DNA of 64,000 nt. Origin: Persicitalea sp038235275 (lineage in GTDB: Bacteria; Bacteroidota; Bacteroidia; Cytophagales; Spirosomataceae). Below are positions 49,642 to 57,901 of the stretch, in pieces (position 1 is the first letter of the stretch; the number at the start of each line of letters is the position of its first letter). The translations under genes and the position numbers were made by a program. The notes below the pieces were generated by a model. It had not been told where the DNA came from, made no database searches, and saw only the letters and a program-made list of their open reading frames with translations. The DNA lies in NCBI GenBank assembly GCA_038235275.1, contig JBBSUC010000009.1, positions 67,521-131,520 on the forward strand. The letters run 5' to 3'.

Positions 49642-50505
49642 ATGATTCGTAAAGCCGTCATACCTGCCGCCGGACTAGGCACCCGCTTCTTGCCCGCCAC
49701 CAAGTCCATGCCCAAGGAAATGCTGCCCATCATCGACATTCCCACGATTCAGTACGTCGTGCAGGAAGCGGTGGATTCGGGTATCGAGGATATTCTTATT
49801 ATTTCGGGCAAGGGCAAGCGCGCCATCGAGGACCACTTCGACCGCAACTTCGAGCTGGAAGCCCGTCTTGAAGAAAAAGAAGACCAGGCCTGGCATACCG
49901 AGATGCGCCGCCTGGCCGACATGGCTAATATCCACTTTGTGCGCCAGAAGGAAGCCAACGGCCTGGGCGATGCCATTTATTATGCCCGCCACCACGTAGG
50001 CGACGAGCCGTTTGCTGTGCTTCTGGGCGATACGATCATGGATTCAGTGATTCCAGTCACGCAGCAATTGATGGACACCTTCGAGCAGTACGGTGGCTCG
50101 GTGATCGCCGTGGAGGAGGTCCCCGCTGACAAGGTAGACCGCTACGGCATCGTGGGCGGCGACACCCTGAGCGACACCATTCTGGAACTGAAAACCCTGA
50201 TCGAGAAACCCGCCGTGGGCAAAGCACCCTCCAACCTGGCCATCGCGGGCCGTTATATCCTGACGCCCGATATTTTCCAGACCATCGCCCAAACACCTAA
50301 GGGTAAAGGCGGCGAAATTCAATTGACTGACTCGCTGCTGCTGCTGCTGCGCCGCGAGAACATCTACGCTCACCGCATCGAAGGCCAACGCCACGATATC
50401 GGTAACAAACTCGATTTCCTGAAAACGACCGTGACCTTTGCCTTGAAGCGCAAGGAGTTCGCAGAGCCGTTTCGGAAGTTTTTGATGGAAATCCTGGCGG
50501 AGTGA
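49642..50505 (+). CDS. galU: UTP-glucose-1-phosphate uridylyltransferase
   Basis: A 287-residue nucleotidyltransferase that makes UDP-glucose (or a related UDP-sugar) from UTP and a sugar-1-phosphate. It has the diagnostic AVIPAAGLGTRFLPATKSMPKEMLPI, the DKPxIQY-like IPTIQYVVQEAVDSGIEDILII, KEANGLGDAI and the metal site in LLGDTIM, then AGRYILTPDIF. All catalytic elements are present. It sits behind the GHMP kinase. The product could feed exopolysaccharide synthesis or glucuronate handling. Confidence 0.92.
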   Translation: MIRKAVIPAAGLGTRFLPATKSMPKEMLPIIDIPTIQYVVQEAVDSGIEDILIISGKGKRAIEDHFDRNFELEARLEEKEDQAWHTEMRRLADMANIHFVRQKEANGLGDAIYYARHHVGDEPFAVLLGDTIMDSVIPVTQQLMDTFEQYGGSVIAVEEVPADKVDRYGIVGGDTLSDTILELKTLIEKPAVGKAPSNLAIAGRYILTPDIFQTIAQTPKGKGGEIQLTDSLLLLLRRENIYAHRIEGQRHDIGNKLDFLKTTVTFALKRKEFAEPFRKFLMEILAE

Positions 50506-50537
50506 GATTTTCACTAACCAAAACGCTGTGGGGGGGT

Positions 50538-51701
50538 ATGAATAACTTTATCTCACGCCTTGGGTCGATCAACCTGGCGATCGTCCTGCTGGCATTTTCG
50601 GGGGCATCGGCAGTAGCCCGTCCCCGGCTGATCGACCGCAACGCCACTTCCGAAACCAAAGCCCTGTACTGGAATTTGGACAAATTGGCCCGCAGGCATA
50701 TTCTATTCGGTCACCAGCACGCGATGGAATACGGCCACGGCTGGCAGGGCGAGGCCGTCCGCTCGGATGTGAAATCCGTGACGGGTTCGCACCCGGCTGT
50801 AATTGGGGTCGATTTTAGTGGCTTATCGGGCCGTTCGCCCCAAGCAATTGAACGCACCAAAGAATCGTTGCGCCGCCAAATCGCCGATACCTACAATCGG
50901 GGTGGAGTGACGACGGTGGCCTGGCATTTCACCAATCCGGTCACGCCCCAAACGGGCTTCGTCTGGAAAGACTCCCTCTCGGCCCCGGCGGTAGCCAATC
51001 TAATACCAGGCGGCTCGCACCACGAGGAGTACAAAGCCATTTTGCAAACAATCGGCAGTTTGGCCCAGTCGGTGCGGGGCAACGACGGCAAGCTGGTACC
51101 GATGCTTTTCCGCCCCTACCACGAGCTGGACGGAGACTGGTTCTGGTGGGGAAAATCCCACTGCACGGTTGAGGAATTCACGGCACTCTGGCAATTTACG
51201 GTGTCCTACCTGCGCGACAGCCTGCAGGTGCATAACTTCATCCACGTCTTTTCCCCGGACTGTAAATTCAAAACCGAAGCCGAGTACCTGGAAAGATACC
51301 CCGGCGATGCCTGGGTGGACATGGTGGGCATGGACGACTACGCCGATTTTGGCCGAAACGGCCAATACAACCTTCCGGCGGGCATTGCCAGGCTGAAAAT
51401 CGTTTCGGACTACGCACGCAAAGCCAAAAAACTCGCGGCTTTCACCGAAACGGGCCTGGAATCCATCCCGGATACAACCTGGTGGACGGGTTCTTTGCTC
51501 AAAGCCCTGAAAGCCGAGAAAATGCGACTCGCTTACGTGCTGGTCTGGCGCAACGACGCCCGCAGCGCCACGCACTTTTACGCGCCTTTTCCGGGTCAGG
51601 TCAGTTCGCCGGATTTTGTAGCGTTTTATGAAGACCGTTACACGGTATTTGAAAAGGACCTTCCCCAACTGTATCGGCACAAAAGATTCCTGTTTTTTTA
51701 A
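50538..51701 (+). CDS. Glycoside hydrolase family 26 (mannanase-like)
   Basis: A 387-residue exported (beta/alpha)8 hydrolase with two catalytic Glu residues: acid/base in FRPYHELDGDWFWWG and nucleophile in LAAFTETGLES. The HILFGHQHAMEYGHGW segment near the N-terminus is typical of GH26. The ATG at 50538 is preceded by a G-rich possible ribosome site (GGGGGGT) and gives a signal peptide; an in-frame GTG at 50502 that overlaps the galU stop would extend it. Likely a beta-mannanase. No SusC/D genes are adjacent. Confidence 0.9.
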   Translation: MNNFISRLGSINLAIVLLAFSGASAVARPRLIDRNATSETKALYWNLDKLARRHILFGHQHAMEYGHGWQGEAVRSDVKSVTGSHPAVIGVDFSGLSGRSPQAIERTKESLRRQIADTYNRGGVTTVAWHFTNPVTPQTGFVWKDSLSAPAVANLIPGGSHHEEYKAILQTIGSLAQSVRGNDGKLVPMLFRPYHELDGDWFWWGKSHCTVEEFTALWQFTVSYLRDSLQVHNFIHVFSPDCKFKTEAEYLERYPGDAWVDMVGMDDYADFGRNGQYNLPAGIARLKIVSDYARKAKKLAAFTETGLESIPDTTWWTGSLLKALKAEKMRLAYVLVWRNDARSATHFYAPFPGQVSSPDFVAFYEDRYTVFEKDLPQLYRHKRFLFF

Positions 51702-51830
51702 AGAGAGAATTCCTGACTAATAGCATCGATCCATACAGTAGCATCCGTCTAAAGTTCACTTATCTGGTACAGGGACTTCTACCCTGGTCATTTAGCTAAA
51801 AAATTTAGTTTAACCCAATCGCTCTACCTA

Positions 51831-53369
51831 ATGAAATTTCTAAAAATAAACCTGTTGGTCTGTTCACTAGGCTTAATTGTCGCTTTTCCTTTTGCGGCAC
51901 TGGCGCAAAAAACGGATCTGGGAATCTTCACCGGACATGGCGATATTGGCGATGTGCTGAAGCCGGGTTCGGCGCAATACAATCCGCAAAAGCGCCAGTA
52001 CGAAATGGCGGGGGCGGGCTATAACGTATGGTTCGATCATGACGAATTTCATTATCTGTGGAAGCAGATGAAAGGCGATTTTATCCTCTACACCCGTGCT
52101 GCCCTGGTGGGCGAAGGAGTCGATAAGCACCGCAAGGTAGGATGGATGGTACGGAGTAGTTTGGACGGAAAATCGGCCCATATAAACGCTGTGGTGCATG
52201 GCGACGGCCTTACTTCGTTACAATTTCGCCGTACCACCGGGGCTACTACGGAAGAGATTAAGGCAAAAATGACCCACGCCGATGTGATCCAACTGGAACG
52301 CAAAGGCAACACCTACACGATGTGGGTAGCCAAATTTGGGGAGCCTTTTGTGACCGAGCAGGTAGCCGATCTGGACTTGGGCGAGGAGGTGTATGTAGGG
52401 TTGTTCATCGGGTCGCACAATAAGGACGTGCTGGAACGGGGCGTATTCCGCGATGTCCGCGTCAGTATACCCGCGCCCGACAGCCTGGTTCCGTATCGTC
52501 AGTACCTGGCCAGTAACCTGGAAATTCTGGACGTGACCACGGGCGACCGGAAGGTCATTTTTACGAATCCCAAATCCATCCAGGCCCCCAACTGGACGCC
52601 TGATGGTAAAACGCTTCTCTACAATAGCGGAGGACTGATATACACCTTTGATTTGGCCAAAGGTCAACCTTCAGTACTCAATACGGGCGAGGTAAAAAAT
52701 AACAACAACGACCACGTACTTTCTTTTGACGGAAAAATGCTGGGTCTGAGCAGTGGTGTCAAGGAACTGGGCGGCTCCATCATCTATACCGTACCGGCTA
52801 AAGGCGGGACGCCCAAACAAATTACGCCCCGTGGCCCGTCGTACCTGCACGGTTGGTCACCGGATAAGAAGACGCTGGTGTTTACGGGGCAGCGCGACGG
52901 CGATTTCGACATTTATGGGGTTCCTTCTGCGGGCGGGCCGGAGGTGCGACTTACCGAGGCCAAGGGCCTGGATGACGGCCCTGAGTACACGCCCGACGGC
53001 AAGTATATTTACTTCAACTCTGCCCGTGACGGAAACATGCGCATCTACCGCATGAAGCCCGATGGCAGCGACCAGGTGGCTCTTACGGATGATAAATTCC
53101 AGGACTGGTTTCCGCACATCTCGCCCGATGGCAAGTGGATGGTATTCATCTCGTTTCTGAAAGAGGAAGTAAAGGTCGATGACCACCCTTTTTACAAGCA
53201 CGTGTACCTGCGTATGTTACCTGTATCGGGCGAAGGTGAACCCAAAGTGATTGCCTATATTTACGGGGGACAGGGTACTATCAACACGCCCTCCTGGTCG
53301 CCGGACAGCAAGAAGGTGGCTTTCATCAGTAATACGATGGAGGAGAGCCTGAGTCCGGTGGAGAAGTAG
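51831..53369 (+). CDS. TolB/PD40-type beta-propeller protein
   Basis: A 512-residue exported protein (signal peptide to AALAQ). The N-terminal domain (about residues 30-210) resembles a DUF1349 concanavalin-like fold (GWMVRSSLDGKSAHINAVVHGDGLTSLQFRR). It is followed by a propeller with repeated PD40 strands (APNWTPDGKTLLYNS, LHGWSPDKKTLVFTG, GPEYTPDGKYIYFNSARDG, FPHISPDGKWMVFIS, TPSWSPDSKKVAFIS). It probably binds or processes a carbohydrate or protein in the periplasm. It lies between the GH26 and DUF1080 genes on the same strand. Confidence 0.82.
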   Translation: MKFLKINLLVCSLGLIVAFPFAALAQKTDLGIFTGHGDIGDVLKPGSAQYNPQKRQYEMAGAGYNVWFDHDEFHYLWKQMKGDFILYTRAALVGEGVDKHRKVGWMVRSSLDGKSAHINAVVHGDGLTSLQFRRTTGATTEEIKAKMTHADVIQLERKGNTYTMWVAKFGEPFVTEQVADLDLGEEVYVGLFIGSHNKDVLERGVFRDVRVSIPAPDSLVPYRQYLASNLEILDVTTGDRKVIFTNPKSIQAPNWTPDGKTLLYNSGGLIYTFDLAKGQPSVLNTGEVKNNNNDHVLSFDGKMLGLSSGVKELGGSIIYTVPAKGGTPKQITPRGPSYLHGWSPDKKTLVFTGQRDGDFDIYGVPSAGGPEVRLTEAKGLDDGPEYTPDGKYIYFNSARDGNMRIYRMKPDGSDQVALTDDKFQDWFPHISPDGKWMVFISFLKEEVKVDDHPFYKHVYLRMLPVSGEGEPKVIAYIYGGQGTINTPSWSPDSKKVAFISNTMEESLSPVEK

Positions 53370-53504
53370 GCCACTGATCGAGGAGAAACTGAATTTAAGT
53401 TTTTCGCAATGCGGAAGTGAAAGACAAGAATTCGATGATTTTGGATTGGATACAGTTTTCGAAGTAGTTGGTACATTCCTGTTTATTTAATAGTCATATA
53501 CTGC

Positions 53505-54335
53505 ATGAAATCGCTAATTCTCACCCTCTGCGCTGGTTTCCTTTCGATTTCCACCTTACTGGCGCAGTCGTCGGGCTGGAAATCTCTTTTCAACGGTAAG
53601 GATTTGAAAGGCTGGGAAACTTACCTCGATCGCCCCTACGCCAAAGAGGACCGTGAGAAAATACCTCCGTTGGGCTTGAACAACGATCCTGGCCATGTTT
53701 TTTCCGTCGTGCAGGTAGATGGCAAACCGGCACTACGCATTTCGGGCGAAACCTTCGGGGGAATAAATACGCTGGATAATTTTGAAAACTACCAACTTCG
53801 CCTGGAATTTAAGTGGGGCGCGCAGCAGTGGCCTCCCAAGCTCAACTTACCCCGCGATAGCGGTCTGTTGTACCATAGCGTGGGTGCGCACGGTACGCCC
53901 ATGCTGTGGATGGAATCTTTCGAGTTTCAGATTCAGGAGGGCGATTGCGGAGACTACTGGGGCGTGATGAACGTAGCTACTGATATCCCCGCCCGCAAAA
54001 ACGATCAGGGCAAGTATGTGTACCAGCCGGACGCGCCGCTTGTCACTCTTCAAGACAAAACACCCAACGGACGTACCTGCCTCAAGAACCCGGACGCCGA
54101 AAAACCGACGGGCCAATGGAATGTCGTGGATCTATACTGCGTCGGCGACACCTGTCTTCACGTAATGAATGGGGTAGTGACTATGAGGCTAACGAACACC
54201 CGCCACTTGATCGACGGCCAACTCGAACCGCTCACTAAAGGCAAAATTCAGCTTCAGTCGGAAGGTGCCGAGGTGTACTACCGGAATATTCGGATTCGGG
54301 GTATCAAGGCATTGCCCGCCGAACTATTGAAATGA
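53505..54335 (+). CDS. 3-keto-disaccharide hydrolase family (DUF1080) protein
   Basis: A 276-residue exported protein (signal peptide to STLLAQS) with the DUF1080 start GWKSLFNGKDLKGWETYLD, the FENYQLRLEFKWG strand and the C-terminal KGKIQLQSEGAEVYYRNIRIR. Members of this family hydrolyse 3-keto-glycosides or act as sugar-binding jelly-rolls. It is complete, and probably belongs to the carbohydrate-processing group with the preceding GH26 and PD40 genes. Confidence 0.88.
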   Translation: MKSLILTLCAGFLSISTLLAQSSGWKSLFNGKDLKGWETYLDRPYAKEDREKIPPLGLNNDPGHVFSVVQVDGKPALRISGETFGGINTLDNFENYQLRLEFKWGAQQWPPKLNLPRDSGLLYHSVGAHGTPMLWMESFEFQIQEGDCGDYWGVMNVATDIPARKNDQGKYVYQPDAPLVTLQDKTPNGRTCLKNPDAEKPTGQWNVVDLYCVGDTCLHVMNGVVTMRLTNTRHLIDGQLEPLTKGKIQLQSEGAEVYYRNIRIRGIKALPAELLK

Positions 54336-54403
54336 CGTTCTTTGAAGGGTAGTGCAGTCGGGCTTGCTTTGATTCATGCCAAAATTATCCACCAAAAAAA
54401 CGC

Positions 54404-55294
54404 TTGTCCGTGAAAATCACACCGTTTCTGATTGTTCTGGCGGGATTATTATTCAGGGTGGCCTGCGCACAAACCTTGACCGACTTGACCGAGGGGTACC
54501 CCTCTTTCAAAGAAAACTACAACGCCCACGCTGCTTACGTCAGCGGCAATCGGTGGACAACGAGCATCGGCAACCAGTCGCTGGGCCGTAGATGGAAGAA
54601 TGTAGCCGACGAATTCAAGGCTTCACCCGAGGGTGAAGCAGCTTTTCAGCAAGCGCTGAAACAGCGGAGAATTCAGCCCATTTATAGCATCGCGGGCCTG
54701 GGGCTCATGCTGGGATCACTTCCCCTTATGGCCGCTACGTCGCAATTCGACTGGCAGACGGGCCTGGGGTTGGGCATGGGCATAGGCGGTTTTGCCCTTG
54801 TTTTTGCGGGAGGCAAAAAGGCTCGCCAGTCGGCCAACAACTTCGACCGCGCTGTTTGGCTCAGAAATCGGGACGAAATGCTGCAATACACTTCGCCCAC
54901 CTACCAGCCGCGTTTCCGCTACCTCTACGAAAACGAAACACTCTATCTGACCACGAACTCTTACATCAAGAACGGGCGGGAACATAAGTTGGGTTTTTTG
55001 GGAAACAACGCCGCCGAAGAATTTAGAAATATTCCTACGGCCTGGAACGTGTACAAGAAGTACCGCACGAGCCAGGGACTGGGTGCCTTAGTATACGGTG
55101 CCGGGTTAGTAGCGATAGTTCTTTCGCCCACAAGATCCAGTAGCCGGAATCCGACAGGCGAGTGGTGGTACGTCGGCAGTCTGATTGGCTCGAGCGTAGG
55201 CCTTGGTATCATGTATTCAGGCCGTCGCTTCCTCCGCGAGGCCGTGCATATCAAAAACTACACCGTCCTCAACCAAAAAATGCTCCGAGAGTAA
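54404..55294 (+). CDS. Exported/membrane protein of unknown family
   Basis: A 296-residue protein with an N-terminal signal or anchor (ITPFLIVLAGLLFRVACAQ). It has a pair of hydrophobic segments near residues 98-133 (SIAGLGLMLGSLPLMAAT, GLGLGMGIGGFALVFAGG) and another near 228-270. The start is TTG at 54404 or GTG at 54410; both keep the signal. I do not recognise the family. It follows the DUF1080 gene by 68 bases. Confidence 0.65.
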   Translation: MSVKITPFLIVLAGLLFRVACAQTLTDLTEGYPSFKENYNAHAAYVSGNRWTTSIGNQSLGRRWKNVADEFKASPEGEAAFQQALKQRRIQPIYSIAGLGLMLGSLPLMAATSQFDWQTGLGLGMGIGGFALVFAGGKKARQSANNFDRAVWLRNRDEMLQYTSPTYQPRFRYLYENETLYLTTNSYIKNGREHKLGFLGNNAAEEFRNIPTAWNVYKKYRTSQGLGALVYGAGLVAIVLSPTRSSSRNPTGEWWYVGSLIGSSVGLGIMYSGRRFLREAVHIKNYTVLNQKMLRE

Positions 55295-55346
55295 GGGATA
55301 TTTTTGGGGCATAAAGGGCATAGTTGAATTTTAAACTCTCAACTAA

Positions 55347-56435
55347 TCAACCTACCAGCAAAAATGCCATCCCCAATATAAGGTACACCGCCAGCAGCAG
55401 CACGCCCTCGAACCAGGTCGTTTCACCGTCGTGCGCGATGGCGTTGACGATGAAGGCCACGGCGGCAATGGCAATTAACTCGATGGGATTGGCAAACACC
55501 AGGTTCATGGGCGAACCGATGAGGTAGGAAATAATGACCAGGAGCGGCGCGATGAGCAAAGCGACCTGGATCGAAGAACCCACGGTGATGCCCATGACGG
55601 TAGTCATGTCGTCCTTTCGGGCGAACGAGATAGCGGCCAGATATTCGGCGGCGTTACCAATGATCGCCAGCACGATTACGCCCAGAAAAAAGGTCGAAAG
55701 TCCCAGCGACTCTGCGGAGACTTCCAGCCCGCCGGCCACGATCTCCGCTTCCCAGGCCGTGAAGGCCGTGCCGCCCACCAGTACGGCCACCGCTACCCAT
55801 AGCGGCCAGGCTTTTTCGTGATCGGAGTCCACCGATGCTTCGACTTTCTGGTGCCCTGCGCTTTCAAAAACATCACGGTGGGTTTTTAAACTATACACCA
55901 GATTAGCCAGATAAACCACGATCAGCACGACCGACACACCCAGACTCAGTTGTTCTTCCAAAATACTGGCCGTAGCCGCGTCGGTCAGGCTGCGTTCGGT
56001 GTAGTGAAACAGGGCGGGCAGTAGCAGTGCTATCAACGAGAGCATCAATAAGCTCGACAGCCGTCCCGCGCTGGCTTTATTGAAGGTTTGGTGAGACCGC
56101 CCCCAGGTACCCACGACCACCGCCAGGCCTAAGCCCAGCAAGCTATTGCCGATAATCGACCCCGTGATTTGCCCCTTGACCACATCAGTTTTGCCATCCA
56201 TCAATACAAAAATCGCCAGCAGCAACTCGGCCATATTGCCGAAGGTCACGTTGAGTAGCCCGCCGATGGTGGCCCCGAGCCGCTCGGCCAATTGCTCGGT
56301 GGACTGGCGAATCCATTCGGCCAGCGGCACGATGGCCAATATTGCCACCAGAAAGTTGACGAGCGGCGAAACGTCGGTAAAATACCGAAGCCCGAGGGAA
56401 ATGGGGATTAAGAGTAGGAGGTAGCGGAAGAGCAT
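55347..56435 (-). CDS. Calcium/proton exchanger (CaCA family)
   Basis: A 362-residue antiporter with about eleven helices. The two alpha-repeats characteristic of Cax proteins are present: GGLLNVTFGNMAELLLAIFVL and LGVIVLAIIGNAAEYLAAISFARKDDM, each with the GNxxE acidic motif that binds Ca2+. The ATG at 56435 gives the first helix at the N-terminus. It exports Ca2+ from the cytoplasm against the proton gradient. Its 5' region carries two sets of tandem heptamers (56441-56461 and 56537-56653). Confidence 0.93.
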   Translation of the reverse strand: MLFRYLLLLIPISLGLRYFTDVSPLVNFLVAILAIVPLAEWIRQSTEQLAERLGATIGGLLNVTFGNMAELLLAIFVLMDGKTDVVKGQITGSIIGNSLLGLGLAVVVGTWGRSHQTFNKASAGRLSSLLMLSLIALLLPALFHYTERSLTDAATASILEEQLSLGVSVVLIVVYLANLVYSLKTHRDVFESAGHQKVEASVDSDHEKAWPLWVAVAVLVGGTAFTAWEAEIVAGGLEVSAESLGLSTFFLGVIVLAIIGNAAEYLAAISFARKDDMTTVMGITVGSSIQVALLIAPLLVIISYLIGSPMNLVFANPIELIAIAAVAFIVNAIAHDGETTWFEGVLLLAVYLILGMAFLLVG

Positions 56436-56440
56436 TTTTT

Positions 56441-56461
56441 GAATGATGAATGATGAATGAT
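56441..56461. repeat. Three tandem copies of GAATGAT
   Basis: A 7-bp unit repeated three times directly upstream of the Cax start codon; the same word occurs in the atpA-atpG hairpin. Confidence 0.6.
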
Positions 56462-56536
56462 GAGATATGACGGGCAGAGCCGCCACTTCAAGAAATTCGT
56501 GCCAAGAACGGTATGTTGATCGAAGAGACGAATTTC

Positions 56537-56653
56537 GTCAACTGTCAACTGTCAACTGTCAACTGTCAACTGTCAACTGTCAACTGTCAACTGTCAACTG
56601 TCAACTGTCAACTGTCAACTGTCAACTGTCAACTGTCAACTGTCAACTGTCAA
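56537..56653. repeat. Heptanucleotide tandem array (GTCAACT, about 16.7 copies)
   Basis: 117 bases of an uninterrupted 7-bp unit between the DUF819 stop and the Cax promoter region. It starts within GTCAACT at 56537 and ends GTCAA at 56653. Each frame of the array is open and encodes QLSTVNC repeats, but it lacks any gene context. Tandem heptamers are known in cyanobacteria and other bacteria as STRR sequences whose copy number can vary. Confidence 0.9.
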
Positions 56654-56660
56654 TGGCCTT

Positions 56661-57806
56661 CTACCGCAGCCACTCCGCCACGGCGAAGCCCAGATACGTG
56701 CCCAGCCCGTTGCCCAGAGTACCGACCAGAATAGCGGGTAGTTGCAAGTCGGGACGATTCAGGCTACGGGCCAGAGCGAGGGCGGAACTCGACCCGCCGA
56801 TGTTGGCCTGCGAGGCCACGGCCACCACGTCGGGGTCTTGTTTCAATAATTTGGCCACGCCGATGAGCAGGGCGGCGTGGACTAGTACGATCGTGCAAAT
56901 GATGATTAACAGCCAAATCGCCAGCGTTCCGTCCTGCAACAAAGCCGGGACGTCGCAGTAAGCGCCGATTACGGCCAGAAATAGGTAGATCATGAACATG
57001 CCTAGCACCCGACTGCCGCGCAAACGGCTGACTGCCGGGAACTGCGCCAGTACCAGCGCGACCGTGGTGATGGTAAGAATGGTGGGCAAAGCCGGAAAAA
57101 TGGTAGCCACCCAATCGGCCAGGAACACGGCCCCGAAAGCCAGGGCGGTCAGTAGTCCGAGGTCTTTGGGATTGATGGTTTCCTGCTCGTCGAAGGTGTC
57201 GACGGGGGGCGCAATTGCTTCTTTATCAGTTGCTTTTTCGCTTTTACCTTTCTTGCCTCGCAACAGAGCGGGTAGGGCCAGTGTAGCAATCATCCACAAA
57301 GCGGTCACGATATTGTCGGCGGCGGTGGTGGCGGCGTAGAGAGTGCCTTCGCGGGCCATGCCATAGTGCAGGGCCACGGCGTTGAAATTCAGACTGCCGC
57401 CCGTGTAGGTTCCCGTCAGCATTCCGGCCAGGGCGTAGTATTTTTCGCCCAGCAGCGCGGTGGCATCGACCATTTTTACCGCCACAGCTACCCCTACTAC
57501 CGTTCCTAAGGCACCGACCAGAAATAGTCCGATCATGGAAGGTCCGGCGCGGCGGATGCTTTTCAAATTCACGCTGAGCATGAGCAGGAAAATGGAAATC
57601 GGGGCCACGTAGGTGAAAATCCCGTCGTAAACGGGCGAAGGCGGCGAGGAGGAGGGGATCAAGCCCAAATTGGCGGTGAGGGCGGTGAGCAGGATCACCA
57701 TCAGCGCGGTGCCGAGGTGCCGGAAGTAGGGCTTGGTCGCCAGCCACTCGCAAATCACGACATTCAGGCAAAGGACGGCCAGAACGAATAGCGGGTGGTT
57801 GGTCAT
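56661..57806 (-). CDS. DUF819 family membrane protein
   Basis: A 381-residue protein with about ten helices, matching the DUF819/YjcL family. It has symmetrical glycine-rich loops TGTYTGGSLNFNAVALHYG and VVAVASQANIGGSSSALALARSLN, as in a secondary transporter with inverted repeats. The substrate is unknown. It is divergent from the TonB receptor pseudogene and ends seven bases before the heptamer array. Confidence 0.88.
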   Translation of the reverse strand: MTNHPLFVLAVLCLNVVICEWLATKPYFRHLGTALMVILLTALTANLGLIPSSSPPSPVYDGIFTYVAPISIFLLMLSVNLKSIRRAGPSMIGLFLVGALGTVVGVAVAVKMVDATALLGEKYYALAGMLTGTYTGGSLNFNAVALHYGMAREGTLYAATTAADNIVTALWMIATLALPALLRGKKGKSEKATDKEAIAPPVDTFDEQETINPKDLGLLTALAFGAVFLADWVATIFPALPTILTITTVALVLAQFPAVSRLRGSRVLGMFMIYLFLAVIGAYCDVPALLQDGTLAIWLLIIICTIVLVHAALLIGVAKLLKQDPDVVAVASQANIGGSSSALALARSLNRPDLQLPAILVGTLGNGLGTYLGFAVAEWLR

Positions 57807-57901
57807 GTAGGGCCGGGCATTGATCGTGATTTCCCGGCAATCTAACGATAATGAACCGAATTGCGGAAGAGGGACGTATATTGCTCAATAAACTACATTT
57901 T

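Noticed and set aside
56537..56653. Possible CRISPR array
   Set aside because: The unit is 7 bp with no spacers and no cas genes are near.
56467..56961. Open frame across the GTCAACT array encoding QLSTVNC repeats
   Set aside because: A 7-bp repeat is open in several frames by construction. There is no upstream signal and the frame runs into the end of the DUF819 gene on the opposite strand.
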